Assembly (NCBI GenBank): GCA_012269805.1
Contig: JAAXJP010000158.1
Coordinates: 1 to 7,254 of the forward strand
DNA from: Rubrivirga sp.
Lineage (GTDB): Bacteria > Bacteroidota > Rhodothermia > Rhodothermales > Rubricoccaceae
Length of the DNA stretch: 7,254 bases
Direction of reading: 5' to 3'
In this document: piece by piece, positions 1 to 5,084 of the stretch
How the letters are laid out: every line of letters begins with the position of its first letter
Numbering within the stretch: position 1 is the first letter of the stretch
Notes under the pieces: generated by a model
Database searches by the model: none
The model's input: the letters and a program-made list of their open reading frames with translations, nothing else
Told to the model about the DNA's origin: nothing
Position numbers and translations under genes: made by a program

Positions 1-13
1 CCGTCAGGCGCTT

Positions 14-33
14 CCGCCTCGGCGCCGAGGCGG
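14..33. repeat. Perfect 20-bp GC-rich palindrome
   Basis: The ten bases at 14-23 are the exact reverse complement of 24-33. As RNA this folds into an 8-bp stem (14-21 with 26-33) capped by GCGC. There is no T-run on either side, so it is not a canonical intrinsic terminator. It may mark the 3' end of an upstream gene outside the window, or may simply lie in coding sequence cut by the window edge. The symmetry is visible directly; any role is a guess. Confidence 0.45.
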
Positions 34-81
34 GGCGCATCGGGCGCGCCGATCCTCACGGGGACCGCACGCCCGGCCGAG

Positions 82-89
82 TAGCTTTC
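82..89 (+). promoter_or_regulatory. TAGCTTTC box, candidate -7 promoter element of the cystathionine beta-synthase gene
   Basis: TAGCTTTC matches the Bacteroidota -7 consensus TAnnTTTG at all but the last base and ends 24 bases before the ATG at 114. I do not see a convincing TTTG -33 element upstream. The same TAGCTT hexamer occurs before two other rightward genes in this window (1926 and 5008), which is the main support. The TAG also closes one of the frames entering from the window start, so coincidence is possible. Confidence 0.35.
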
Positions 90-113
90 AGGCCCGACCG
101 ATCCTGCGCCCTC

Positions 114-1508
114 ATGTGGTCCGACTCCATCCTCGACACCATCGGCAACACGCCGCTCGTCCGCCTCCAGACGCTGGGGCGGGACCTGCCCTGCACCGTC
201 CTCGCGAAGGTCGAGTTCTTCAACCCTGGCGGGTCGGTCAAGGACCGGATCGGCGTGGCGATGATCGAGGCCGCCGAGGCCAAGGGGCACCTCAAGCCGG
301 GCGGGACGATCATCGAGGGGACGTCCGGCAACACGGGCGCCGGCCTGGCCATCGCAGCCATCGCGAAGGGCTACAACTGCATCTTCACCACGACCGACAA
401 GCAGAGCCCCGAGAAGGTCGACGTGCTCCGCGCGCTCGGCGCCGAGGTCATCGTCTGCCCGACGAACGTGGCCCCGGACGACCCGCGGAGCTACTACTCG
501 GTCGCCGCTCGCCTGTCGAAGGAGATCCCCAACTCGTTCTACCCCAACCAGTACGACCACCCGGCCAACACGGAGGCCCACTACCGGACAACGGGGCCCG
601 AGCTCTGGGACCAGACCGACGGCCGGATCACGCACTTTATCGCCGGCGCCGGGACGGGCGGGACGATCTCCGGGACGACGAAGTACCTCAAGGAAAAGAA
701 GCCAGGTCTCAAGACGGTCGGCGTCGACCCGTACGGGAGCGTCTACGCCGAGTACTGGCGGACCGGCGAGTTCAAGGAGTCCGAGATCTACCCGTACCTC
801 ACCGAGGGCGTCGGGGAGGACATCCTGGCGAAGAACATGGACTTCTCGCTCATCGACGACTACGTCCAGGTCGACGACAAGACGTCGATGCGGATGACGC
901 GGCGGCTGGCGCGTGAGGAGGGGCTGTTCGTGGGCCAGAGCTGCGGGATGGCGGTCGCCGGCGCGCTCGACTGGCTCCGGGCGCACGAGGACGAGCTGTC
1001 GGAGGAGGACGTCGTGGTCATCCTCCTGCCCGACAGTGGCTTCCGCTACCTCTCCAAGACCTACAACGACGAGTGGATGCGCCGGAACGGGTTTCTCGAG
1101 GAGCCCGACACGCTCACGCTCGAGGACGTGCTGGCGGTCCGCCCACGCGCCGAGGCCGTGATCGGCGTCGCGCCCGACGACACGCTCGCCTCGGCCATCG
1201 AGGCCATGACCGCGCACGGGATCAGCCAGGTGCCGGTGCTCGACGGCGACGAGGTCGTGGGCAGCCTCAACGAGCGCGGCGTGCTCCACCGGCTGATCGC
1301 ACAGCCCGAGGCGCGCGACGAGCCCGTCCGCGAGGCGATGGGCGCGCCGCTCCCGGTGGTGTCCGCCTCGGTCCACCTCGACGAGCTCACGGCCACGCTC
1401 GACGGCGACGCCGGGGCCGTCCTCGTCCGCGCCGAGGCCGGCGGGTTCGACATCCTCACGCGGAGCGACCTGATCGCTGCGCTCGCCCGCAACGGCCGCC
1501 CACGCTGA
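114..1508 (+). CDS. cbs: Cystathionine beta-synthase with C-terminal CBS-domain pair
   Basis: This is a PLP-dependent fold-type II enzyme of 464 residues, predicted cytoplasmic. It most likely condenses homocysteine with serine to cystathionine, the first step of transsulfuration toward cysteine. The catalytic domain covers about residues 1-325. SVKDR carries the Schiff-base lysine K43. GTSGNTG at 69-75 is the substrate and PLP loop, GAGTGGT at 178-184 is the phosphate-binding loop, and S276 in GQSCG sits where a serine contacts the PLP ring nitrogen. The block GSVYAEYWRTGEF (208-220) and the DSGFRYLSK...WMRRNGF stretch (307-327) are more typical of cystathionine beta-synthases than of cysteine synthases. 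Two CBS motifs follow, about 333-396 and 400-459; in the human enzyme this region binds AdoMet. The N-terminal haem domain of the human enzyme is absent. The ATG at 114 gives the usual family N-terminus, although the frame stays open upstream. No Shine-Dalgarno is visible. A cysteine synthase activity cannot be excluded. Confidence 0.93.
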   Translation: MWSDSILDTIGNTPLVRLQTLGRDLPCTVLAKVEFFNPGGSVKDRIGVAMIEAAEAKGHLKPGGTIIEGTSGNTGAGLAIAAIAKGYNCIFTTTDKQSPEKVDVLRALGAEVIVCPTNVAPDDPRSYYSVAARLSKEIPNSFYPNQYDHPANTEAHYRTTGPELWDQTDGRITHFIAGAGTGGTISGTTKYLKEKKPGLKTVGVDPYGSVYAEYWRTGEFKESEIYPYLTEGVGEDILAKNMDFSLIDDYVQVDDKTSMRMTRRLAREEGLFVGQSCGMAVAGALDWLRAHEDELSEEDVVVILLPDSGFRYLSKTYNDEWMRRNGFLEEPDTLTLEDVLAVRPRAEAVIGVAPDDTLASAIEAMTAHGISQVPVLDGDEVVGSLNERGVLHRLIAQPEARDEPVREAMGAPLPVVSASVHLDELTATLDGDAGAVLVRAEAGGFDILTRSDLIAALARNGRPR

Positions 1509-1511
1509 GCG

Positions 1512-1928
1512 ATGGAGGCGCTCCCAAGTCTCCCATTCCGCATCGCCGGCCACCATCTGGTCCACGAGGGCGGCGTCACGGTCTCGGCGGCGTACCAGCT
1601 CCACGGCCTGCTCCGCGTCGAGGGCGGCGACCTCGTGATCGACACCCGATGGGTGGGCCACGAGGGGGCGAGCGAGGTCGAGACCCACCGGGTCCCCGTC
1701 GCCGACGTGTCCGAGGTGGAGTACCGGAGCGGGATGTTCCGGACGCGGCTCGTGCTCCGGCCCCGCCGGCTGGCGGCGTTCGAAGGCGTCCCCAGCGCGT
1801 CGCCCGAGTCGCTCGTGCTCCCCATCGCGCGTGCGGACCGCGCGCTCGCCTCCCGGTGGGCGACGACGCTCTCGCTCGCGCTCCTCGACCGCGACGGATT
1901 CGACGACGACCTCGCCAGCCGCCCCTAG
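1512..1928 (+). CDS. Uncharacterised 138-residue protein, possibly PH-like fold
   Basis: I do not recognise a family. The protein has no signal peptide, no membrane segment and no cysteines. Its middle (about 20-105) alternates hydrophobic and polar residues in short stretches such as GLLRVEGGDLVIDTRW and VPVADVSEVEYRSG. These look like beta-strands. A likely amphipathic helix follows (about 106-126, ARADRALASRWATTLSLALL), and the end is acidic (DRDGFDDDL). A strand-rich barrel followed by one helix is the layout of bacterial PH-like domains, so that is my best structural guess. The ATG lies only 3 bases after the cystathionine beta-synthase stop, implying co-transcription and perhaps translational coupling. 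Codon use matches its neighbours. The stop codon TAG overlaps the TAGCTT box of the next gene. Confidence is good that it is a real gene, low for any function. Confidence 0.72.
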   Translation: MEALPSLPFRIAGHHLVHEGGVTVSAAYQLHGLLRVEGGDLVIDTRWVGHEGASEVETHRVPVADVSEVEYRSGMFRTRLVLRPRRLAAFEGVPSASPESLVLPIARADRALASRWATTLSLALLDRDGFDDDLASRP

Positions 1929-1933
1929 CTTCC
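1926..1933 (+). promoter_or_regulatory. TAGCTTCC box, candidate -7 element of the DUF3467 gene
   Basis: TAGCTTCC overlaps the stop codon of the upstream gene and ends 21 bases before the ATG at 1955. That is nearly the spacing seen at the cystathionine beta-synthase gene (24 bases). It suggests the small downstream gene could have its own promoter within an otherwise co-directional cluster. The match to TAnnTTTG is partial, so this is tentative. Confidence 0.28.
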
Positions 1934-1954
1934 GACCCCACACGACCGACTCTC

Positions 1955-2269
1955 ATGGAACCCCAGTCCGGCCCGCAGAACCCGTCCCTCTCCATCGAGC
2001 TCGCCGAAGAGATCGCCGAGGGCGTGTACTCGAACCTCGTCATGATCGCCCACAGCCCGGAGGAGTTCATCCTCGACTTTATCCGGGTGATGCCGGGCGT
2101 GCCGAAGGCCCGCGTCAAGAGCCGGATCGTGGTCACGCCAGGGCATGCCAAGCGGCTCCTGGCGGCGCTCGCCGAGAACATCCAGCGGTACGAGGCGCAG
2201 CACGGCGAGATCGGCGAGGTCTCCCCGCAGCCGTCGGTCCAGTTCTCGGGCCCCGAGGGCGAGGCCTGA
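1955..2269 (+). CDS. Small DUF3467-type protein
   Basis: The product is 104 residues, probably cytoplasmic, with no signal peptide or membrane segment. The sequence resembles the DUF3467 family of short bacterial proteins. The hallmarks are an acidic start (IELAEEIAEGVYSNLVMI, 14-31), the block HSPEEFILDFIRVMPGVPKARVKSR (33-57), then IVVTPGHAKRLLAALAENIQRYE (58-80). Function is unknown; the family assignment is from memory of the motif. The frame is open for about 880 bases upstream (from 1073), but that part encodes only Arg/Pro/Gly-rich low-complexity sequence in the shadow of the two upstream genes. The ATG at 1955, where recognisable family sequence begins, is therefore chosen. It starts 26 bases after the preceding gene and ends 3 bases from the stop of the convergent synthase gene. 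Confidence 0.85.
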   Translation: MEPQSGPQNPSLSIELAEEIAEGVYSNLVMIAHSPEEFILDFIRVMPGVPKARVKSRIVVTPGHAKRLLAALAENIQRYEAQHGEIGEVSPQPSVQFSGPEGEA

Positions 2270-2272
2270 GGG

Positions 2273-3586
2273 CTACCGTTTAAGCCGGGGCTCCGGGATC
2301 GCCGTCCCGCCAACGGGGAGGACGTGGGCGGCCCACACGGCGTCGATGCCCTCCAGCAACTCGTCGAGGTCCTCGCGCGTGTGGTCCGACGTGAGGCTGA
2401 CGCGGAACCGCTGTTGCGAGGTCGGGACGGCCGGCGCCTCGATGTGGTTGAGGAACAGGCCCCGCTGGTGGAAGTCGTGCGCGGCCGCGCGGACGTCGGT
2501 GCCGGCGGGGACGGGGAGCGAGAACACGGCCGTGACGCCCGAGGCGTCGGCGAAGCCGCGCTCCTGGAGTGCCTGAGCGAGGTACCCGGTGTTCTCCATG
2601 AGCCGCCCGTGGATCTCGGGCTCGTCGGCGAGCACGTCGAGGCCGGCGAGGACGGCCGCGCAGATGGCCGTCGACGGCGCCGTCGAGAAGACGTACGACC
2701 GGGCGAAGTAGCGGAGGTAGTCGACGACGTCGCCGCCGGCGGCGACGAAGCCTCCCGAGACGCCGAACGCCTTCGAGAACGTGCCCATCACGATGTCGAC
2801 CGCGTCGGCCGCGTCGAACATGGCGACCGTCCCGGCGCCGTTCGGGCCGGTCACGCCGGTCCCATGCGCTTCGTCGACGATGAGGGTGGCGCCGTGCCGG
2901 CGGGTCACCTCGCCGATCCGGTCGAGACGGGCGACGGTTCCCGACATCGAGTACACGCCCTCGACCGCGACGAACACGTCCTGGTAGGCGGCGCCGTGGG
3001 TCTCGAGGAGCGCGTCGAGCGCGCGGTGGTCGTTGTGCGGGAACGGGCGGGCCTCGATCCGCCCCATCTTGAGTCCGTCGAGCATCGAGGCGTGGATCTC
3101 GTCGTCGTAGAGGACGAGGTCGCGCGGGCCCGGGAGGGCGCTCATCATCCCGACGTTGGCCGAGTACCCGCTCGAGAACACGAGGGCGGCCTCCTGGCCT
3201 TCGTGCTCGGCGAGTCGGTCCTCCAGTTCCCGGTGTAGGGGGCCGTGCCCGTTGAGGATCGGCGGCCCCCCCGCGCCGACGCCGAACTCCCCGACGGCCT
3301 CCTGGACGGCCGCGATCACGCGCGGGTGGGTGGCGAGCCCGAGGTAGTTGTTCGAGCCGAACATGAGCATCGGGCGCGCCTCCCCACGGTGGTCGCGCAC
3401 GACGACCTCGCGCTCGGCCGCGGTCAGGACCTCACGGAAGTGGAGCCCGTCGACGGCGCCCTCGCGTTCGCCGCGGATGCGTCCGGTGAACTCGGAGGTG
3501 CGTCCGGGCAGGTCCATCTGCGTGCGGATGCGGACGAGATCGCGGTAGGAGAGCACGCGATCCGAATGACGTGGTGGGGTCGTCAT
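2273..3586 (-). CDS. Alpha-oxoamine synthase family enzyme (serine palmitoyltransferase/KBL/BioF-like)
   Basis: This 437-residue PLP-dependent fold-type I enzyme should condense an amino acid with an acyl-CoA, with decarboxylation. Visible landmarks are NNYLGL (79-84), GGPPILNG (106-113), H165 in DEIHASMLDG as the PLP-stacking histidine, VEGVYSMSG (208-216), DEAHGTG (238-244) with D238 facing the pyridine nitrogen, GTFSKAFG with Schiff-base K272, and RFRVSLTS (393-400) supplying a carboxylate-binding arginine. About 75 residues precede NNYLGL. That is longer than in BioF or KBL and closer to serine palmitoyltransferases, as is LNG at 111-113. The substrate could be serine (sphingoid base), cysteate (sulfonolipid), alanine (biotin) or glycine. 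No biotin gene or threonine dehydrogenase lies nearby, which mildly disfavours BioF and KBL. The N-terminus lacks a signal peptide or membrane anchor. The ATG at 3586 is the first in frame; no Shine-Dalgarno is seen. The stop is 3 bases from the convergent DUF3467 gene. Confidence 0.9.
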   Translation of the reverse strand: MTTPPRHSDRVLSYRDLVRIRTQMDLPGRTSEFTGRIRGEREGAVDGLHFREVLTAAEREVVVRDHRGEARPMLMFGSNNYLGLATHPRVIAAVQEAVGEFGVGAGGPPILNGHGPLHRELEDRLAEHEGQEAALVFSSGYSANVGMMSALPGPRDLVLYDDEIHASMLDGLKMGRIEARPFPHNDHRALDALLETHGAAYQDVFVAVEGVYSMSGTVARLDRIGEVTRRHGATLIVDEAHGTGVTGPNGAGTVAMFDAADAVDIVMGTFSKAFGVSGGFVAAGGDVVDYLRYFARSYVFSTAPSTAICAAVLAGLDVLADEPEIHGRLMENTGYLAQALQERGFADASGVTAVFSLPVPAGTDVRAAAHDFHQRGLFLNHIEAPAVPTSQQRFRVSLTSDHTREDLDELLEGIDAVWAAHVLPVGGTAIPEPRLKR

Positions 3587-3641
3587 GAGGGCGGGTCAAC
3601 CGGGGGAAGTCCAAGAAAGCTCTGAACGAGGCGGCGGAACA

Positions 3642-3716
3642 TGAGAAAATGGCGTCTCAACCAAGGACACGGCGCCAAGTCTCCCGGAATCAGCCCGTTG
3701 CGAGACGCACTTCTCA
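3642..3716. repeat. 75-base imperfect inverted repeat
   Basis: TGAGAA (3642-3647) pairs with TTCTCA (3711-3716), GCGTCTC (3652-3658) with GAGACGC (3702-3708), and AAC (3659-3661) with GTT (3697-3699). That gives 16 pairs separated by a small internal loop and a 2-base bulge. The apical part can fold further, with GGA and AC of 3665-3670 opposite GT and TCC of 3679-3684 around one mismatch. It lies 56 bases upstream of the synthase start codon and could be a structured leader, a 3' end signal of the permease transcript, or a remnant repeat element. Confidence 0.55.
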
Positions 3717-3740
3717 GTATGGGACTTAACGGTATACGTA

Positions 3741-3754
3741 GGGCCCTCGGGCCC
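3741..3754. repeat. Short GC hairpin GGGCC-CTCG-GGCCC
   Basis: A 5-bp G/C stem with a 4-base loop lies 54 bases beyond the permease stop codon. It is not followed by a T-run on either strand, so a rho-independent terminator is not supported. It sits inside the ACGTAG/CTACGT pair at 3736-3741 and 3770-3775. Confidence 0.4.
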
Positions 3755-3807
3755 AGTAGGATCTGTGCACTACGTCTGGGGGGCGACGGTTCACACGCAC
3801 GCCGCCG

Positions 3808-4899
3808 CTACCCGTCGGCCCGGAGGAGGAGGAGGGCGGCGACGCCCGCGAACACGGCGTGCGGGAGCCACGCGGCGACGGCGGGGGGGACCGTCTGGAC
3901 GTAGCCCAGCGGCTCGATCGTCTTCTGGAGCGCGAGGTAGAGGAACGCCACGCCGAGGCCGAGCGCGAGCTGGGCGGCCTGCCCGCCTCGGCGCCGCCGC
4001 GCGGCGAGCGGGACCGCCAGGAGCACGAGGATCAAGTTGGCGAACGGGTACGCGATCTTGGAGTGGTAGGCCACGAGCGGCCGGCCGCGCTCCGTCACGC
4101 CCGCGCGCTCCAGCGACGCCACGTAGGCCCGGGCCTCGGGCAGCGTCATCCGCTCGGCGTCGCGCTCGGACTGGGCGAGGTCGCGCGGGAGCACGGCGAG
4201 GGCCGTGTCGAGCTCCGCGTGATACGCGTACGCCTCGGCGCCGGTCGGCGCGAACGTGCGGACGGCGACGTCGGCGGCCTGCCAGATCTGGAGCGAGTCG
4301 CTCCACGTCATCTGCGAGGCGTCGAGCCGGCTCGTGACGCCGCCCTCGGCCGTGTCGGCGAGGGAGACGACGCTGACGCGGAAGGCCTGGCCCCGCTCGC
4401 GGTCGAAGTAGCGGGCCGTGAGGATCTGGCCGGGCGCCGTCTGGCGGACGATCTCGGACCCGCCGCTGCGCTCCGGCGCGTCGCGGTAGTACTGGTTCTG
4501 GAAGGCGTGGACGACGGCGTTCGCGCGGGGCACGGCCCACCCGTTGAACGCCAGCATCCCGCCCGTGAACACGAGGCCCGCCAGCAAGAACGGCCGGAGG
4601 AACCGCCACGTCGAGACGCCGGCCATGTGGACCGCTGTGAGCTGCATCGACTGCGCGAGGCGGGCCGTGACGTAGACGGCCGCGAGGAAGAGCGCGAGCG
4701 GGCTCGTCAGCCGGAGGATGTCCGGGACGTAGTAGAGGTAGTACTCGCCGAAGATCTGGGCCGGCGTCGCGCCGCGGTCGAGGAAGTCGTCGATCCGCTC
4801 GGCGAGGTCGAGCACCACGAACGTCGCCACCAGCAGCACGAGCAGGAGCGCGGTGCCGGAGACGAAGCGGCGGAGGACGTGCCAGTCGAACCTCGTCAT
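3808..4899 (-). CDS. lptG: LptF/LptG-family lipopolysaccharide export permease
   Basis: This 363-residue inner-membrane protein belongs to the YjgP/YjgQ family. With LptB and LptC it forms the LptB2FGC transporter, which extracts lipopolysaccharide from the inner membrane for export. The layout is the family's: membrane segments at about 13-31, 60-80 and 101-120, then a large periplasmic beta-rich domain (about 125-275), then segments at about 283-300, 308-325 and 337-360. The first cytoplasmic loop region carries the ARLAQSMQLTAVHMAGVS block (79-96), which matches the coupling-helix area that contacts LptB. The family block LVAYHSKIAYPFANLILVLLAVPLA (275-299) opens the second membrane bundle. 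The frame extends upstream to 5034, but those 45 residues are Pro/Arg-rich and unlike the family. The ATG at 4899, giving MTRFDWHVLRRFVSG, is therefore chosen. LptF versus LptG cannot be settled by eye; the N-terminus looks more LptG-like. No partner lpt gene is in the window. Confidence 0.92.
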   Translation of the reverse strand: MTRFDWHVLRRFVSGTALLLVLLVATFVVLDLAERIDDFLDRGATPAQIFGEYYLYYVPDILRLTSPLALFLAAVYVTARLAQSMQLTAVHMAGVSTWRFLRPFLLAGLVFTGGMLAFNGWAVPRANAVVHAFQNQYYRDAPERSGGSEIVRQTAPGQILTARYFDRERGQAFRVSVVSLADTAEGGVTSRLDASQMTWSDSLQIWQAADVAVRTFAPTGAEAYAYHAELDTALAVLPRDLAQSERDAERMTLPEARAYVASLERAGVTERGRPLVAYHSKIAYPFANLILVLLAVPLAARRRRGGQAAQLALGLGVAFLYLALQKTIEPLGYVQTVPPAVAAWLPHAVFAGVAALLLLRADG

Positions 4900-5007
4900 C
4901 GGGGGAGTGTCGGTCGCGGAACGGGTGAGTGGCCTGGCGTGCGGCGGCGCTGGGCAGGGACGTCGGGACTTCGCAAGATCACCCGATGTCCACGGAACGG
5001 CCGGGGG

Positions 5008-5015
5008 TAGCTTGG
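5008..5015 (+). promoter_or_regulatory. TAGCTTGG box, candidate -7 element of sucC
   Basis: This is the third TAGCTT occurrence in the window. It lies 69 bases before the sucC ATG and would give a leader of roughly 60 bases. Against TAnnTTTG it matches TAnnTT and differs in the following base. The assignment rests on recurrence of the hexamer upstream of rightward genes. Confidence 0.3.
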
Positions 5016-5029
5016 CGTGCCCCTCGGAG

Positions 5030-5039
5030 GCCACGTGGC
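5030..5039. promoter_or_regulatory. GCCACGTGGC palindrome in the sucC leader
   Basis: This perfect 10-bp palindrome with a CACGTG core lies between the TAGCTT box and the sucC start. It is also framed by GGAGG (5026-5030) and CCTCC (5046-5050), which can pair. Downstream of a promoter, a dyad of this kind could be a repressor operator. No regulator is encoded nearby, so this is only a candidate. Confidence 0.25.
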
Positions 5040-5084
5040 AGGTCGCCTCCCCACTCCCGCAATCGCAAATCGCCCGATCCCCTG

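Larger units (their letters stand above)
3587..3807. other. Intergenic region rich in inverted repeats
   Basis: This non-coding gap lies between two leftward genes and is visibly less GC-rich than its surroundings. It holds an imperfect inverted repeat at 3642-3716, a GC hairpin at 3741-3754 nested in a second inverted repeat (3736-3741 with 3770-3775), and a short GC-rich stem just after the permease stop (3782-3787 with 3801-3806). On the minus strand GAGCTTTC at 3622-3615 resembles the TAGCTT boxes before other genes and ends 28 bases before the synthase ATG. No tRNA signature and no clear intrinsic terminator are visible. An open frame starting at 3641 on the plus strand runs into the permease 3' end and looks spurious. 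Confidence 0.6.
4900..5084. other. Divergent intergenic region between lptG and sucC
   Basis: This 185-base stretch must hold the promoters of both flanking genes. Plus-strand features are a TAGCTTGG box at 5008-5015 and a 10-bp palindrome GCCACGTGGC at 5030-5039. For the leftward permease I see no convincing promoter box. Neither start codon is preceded by a purine-rich ribosome site. Confidence 0.55.

Noticed and set aside
1..84. C-terminus of an upstream gene ending at the TAG at 82-84, or a divergent gene starting at 40 or 59 on the minus strand
   Set aside because: Several frames are open on both strands with similar codon bias and none shows a recognisable motif, so no gene can be supported from this short stretch.
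1073..1954. Upstream extension of the DUF3467 frame as a fusion protein
   Set aside because: The extension is Arg/Pro/Gly-rich and overlaps two better genes in another frame. Family sequence begins only at the ATG at 1955.
2324..3238. Plus-strand open frame opposite the alpha-oxoamine synthase
   Set aside because: Low-complexity Val/Glu/Asp/Arg mirror of the real gene, with no recognisable domain.
3741..3754. Intrinsic terminator for the permease
   Set aside because: The stem is only 5 bp and no T-run follows it on the minus strand.
3641..3904. Possible 87-residue gene in the intergenic gap
   Set aside because: About a third of it overlaps the permease 3' end antisense, its second half is a run of Arg/Ala, and the inverted repeat explains its beginning better.
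3859..5010. Plus-strand open frame opposite the LptG-like permease
   Set aside because: Charged, repetitive translation antisense to a membrane protein with intact family features.
4900..5034. N-terminal extension of the LptG-like protein to the ATG at 5034
   Set aside because: The extra 45 residues are Pro/Arg-rich and unlike the family. The start at 4899 gives the canonical N-terminus just before the first membrane segment.
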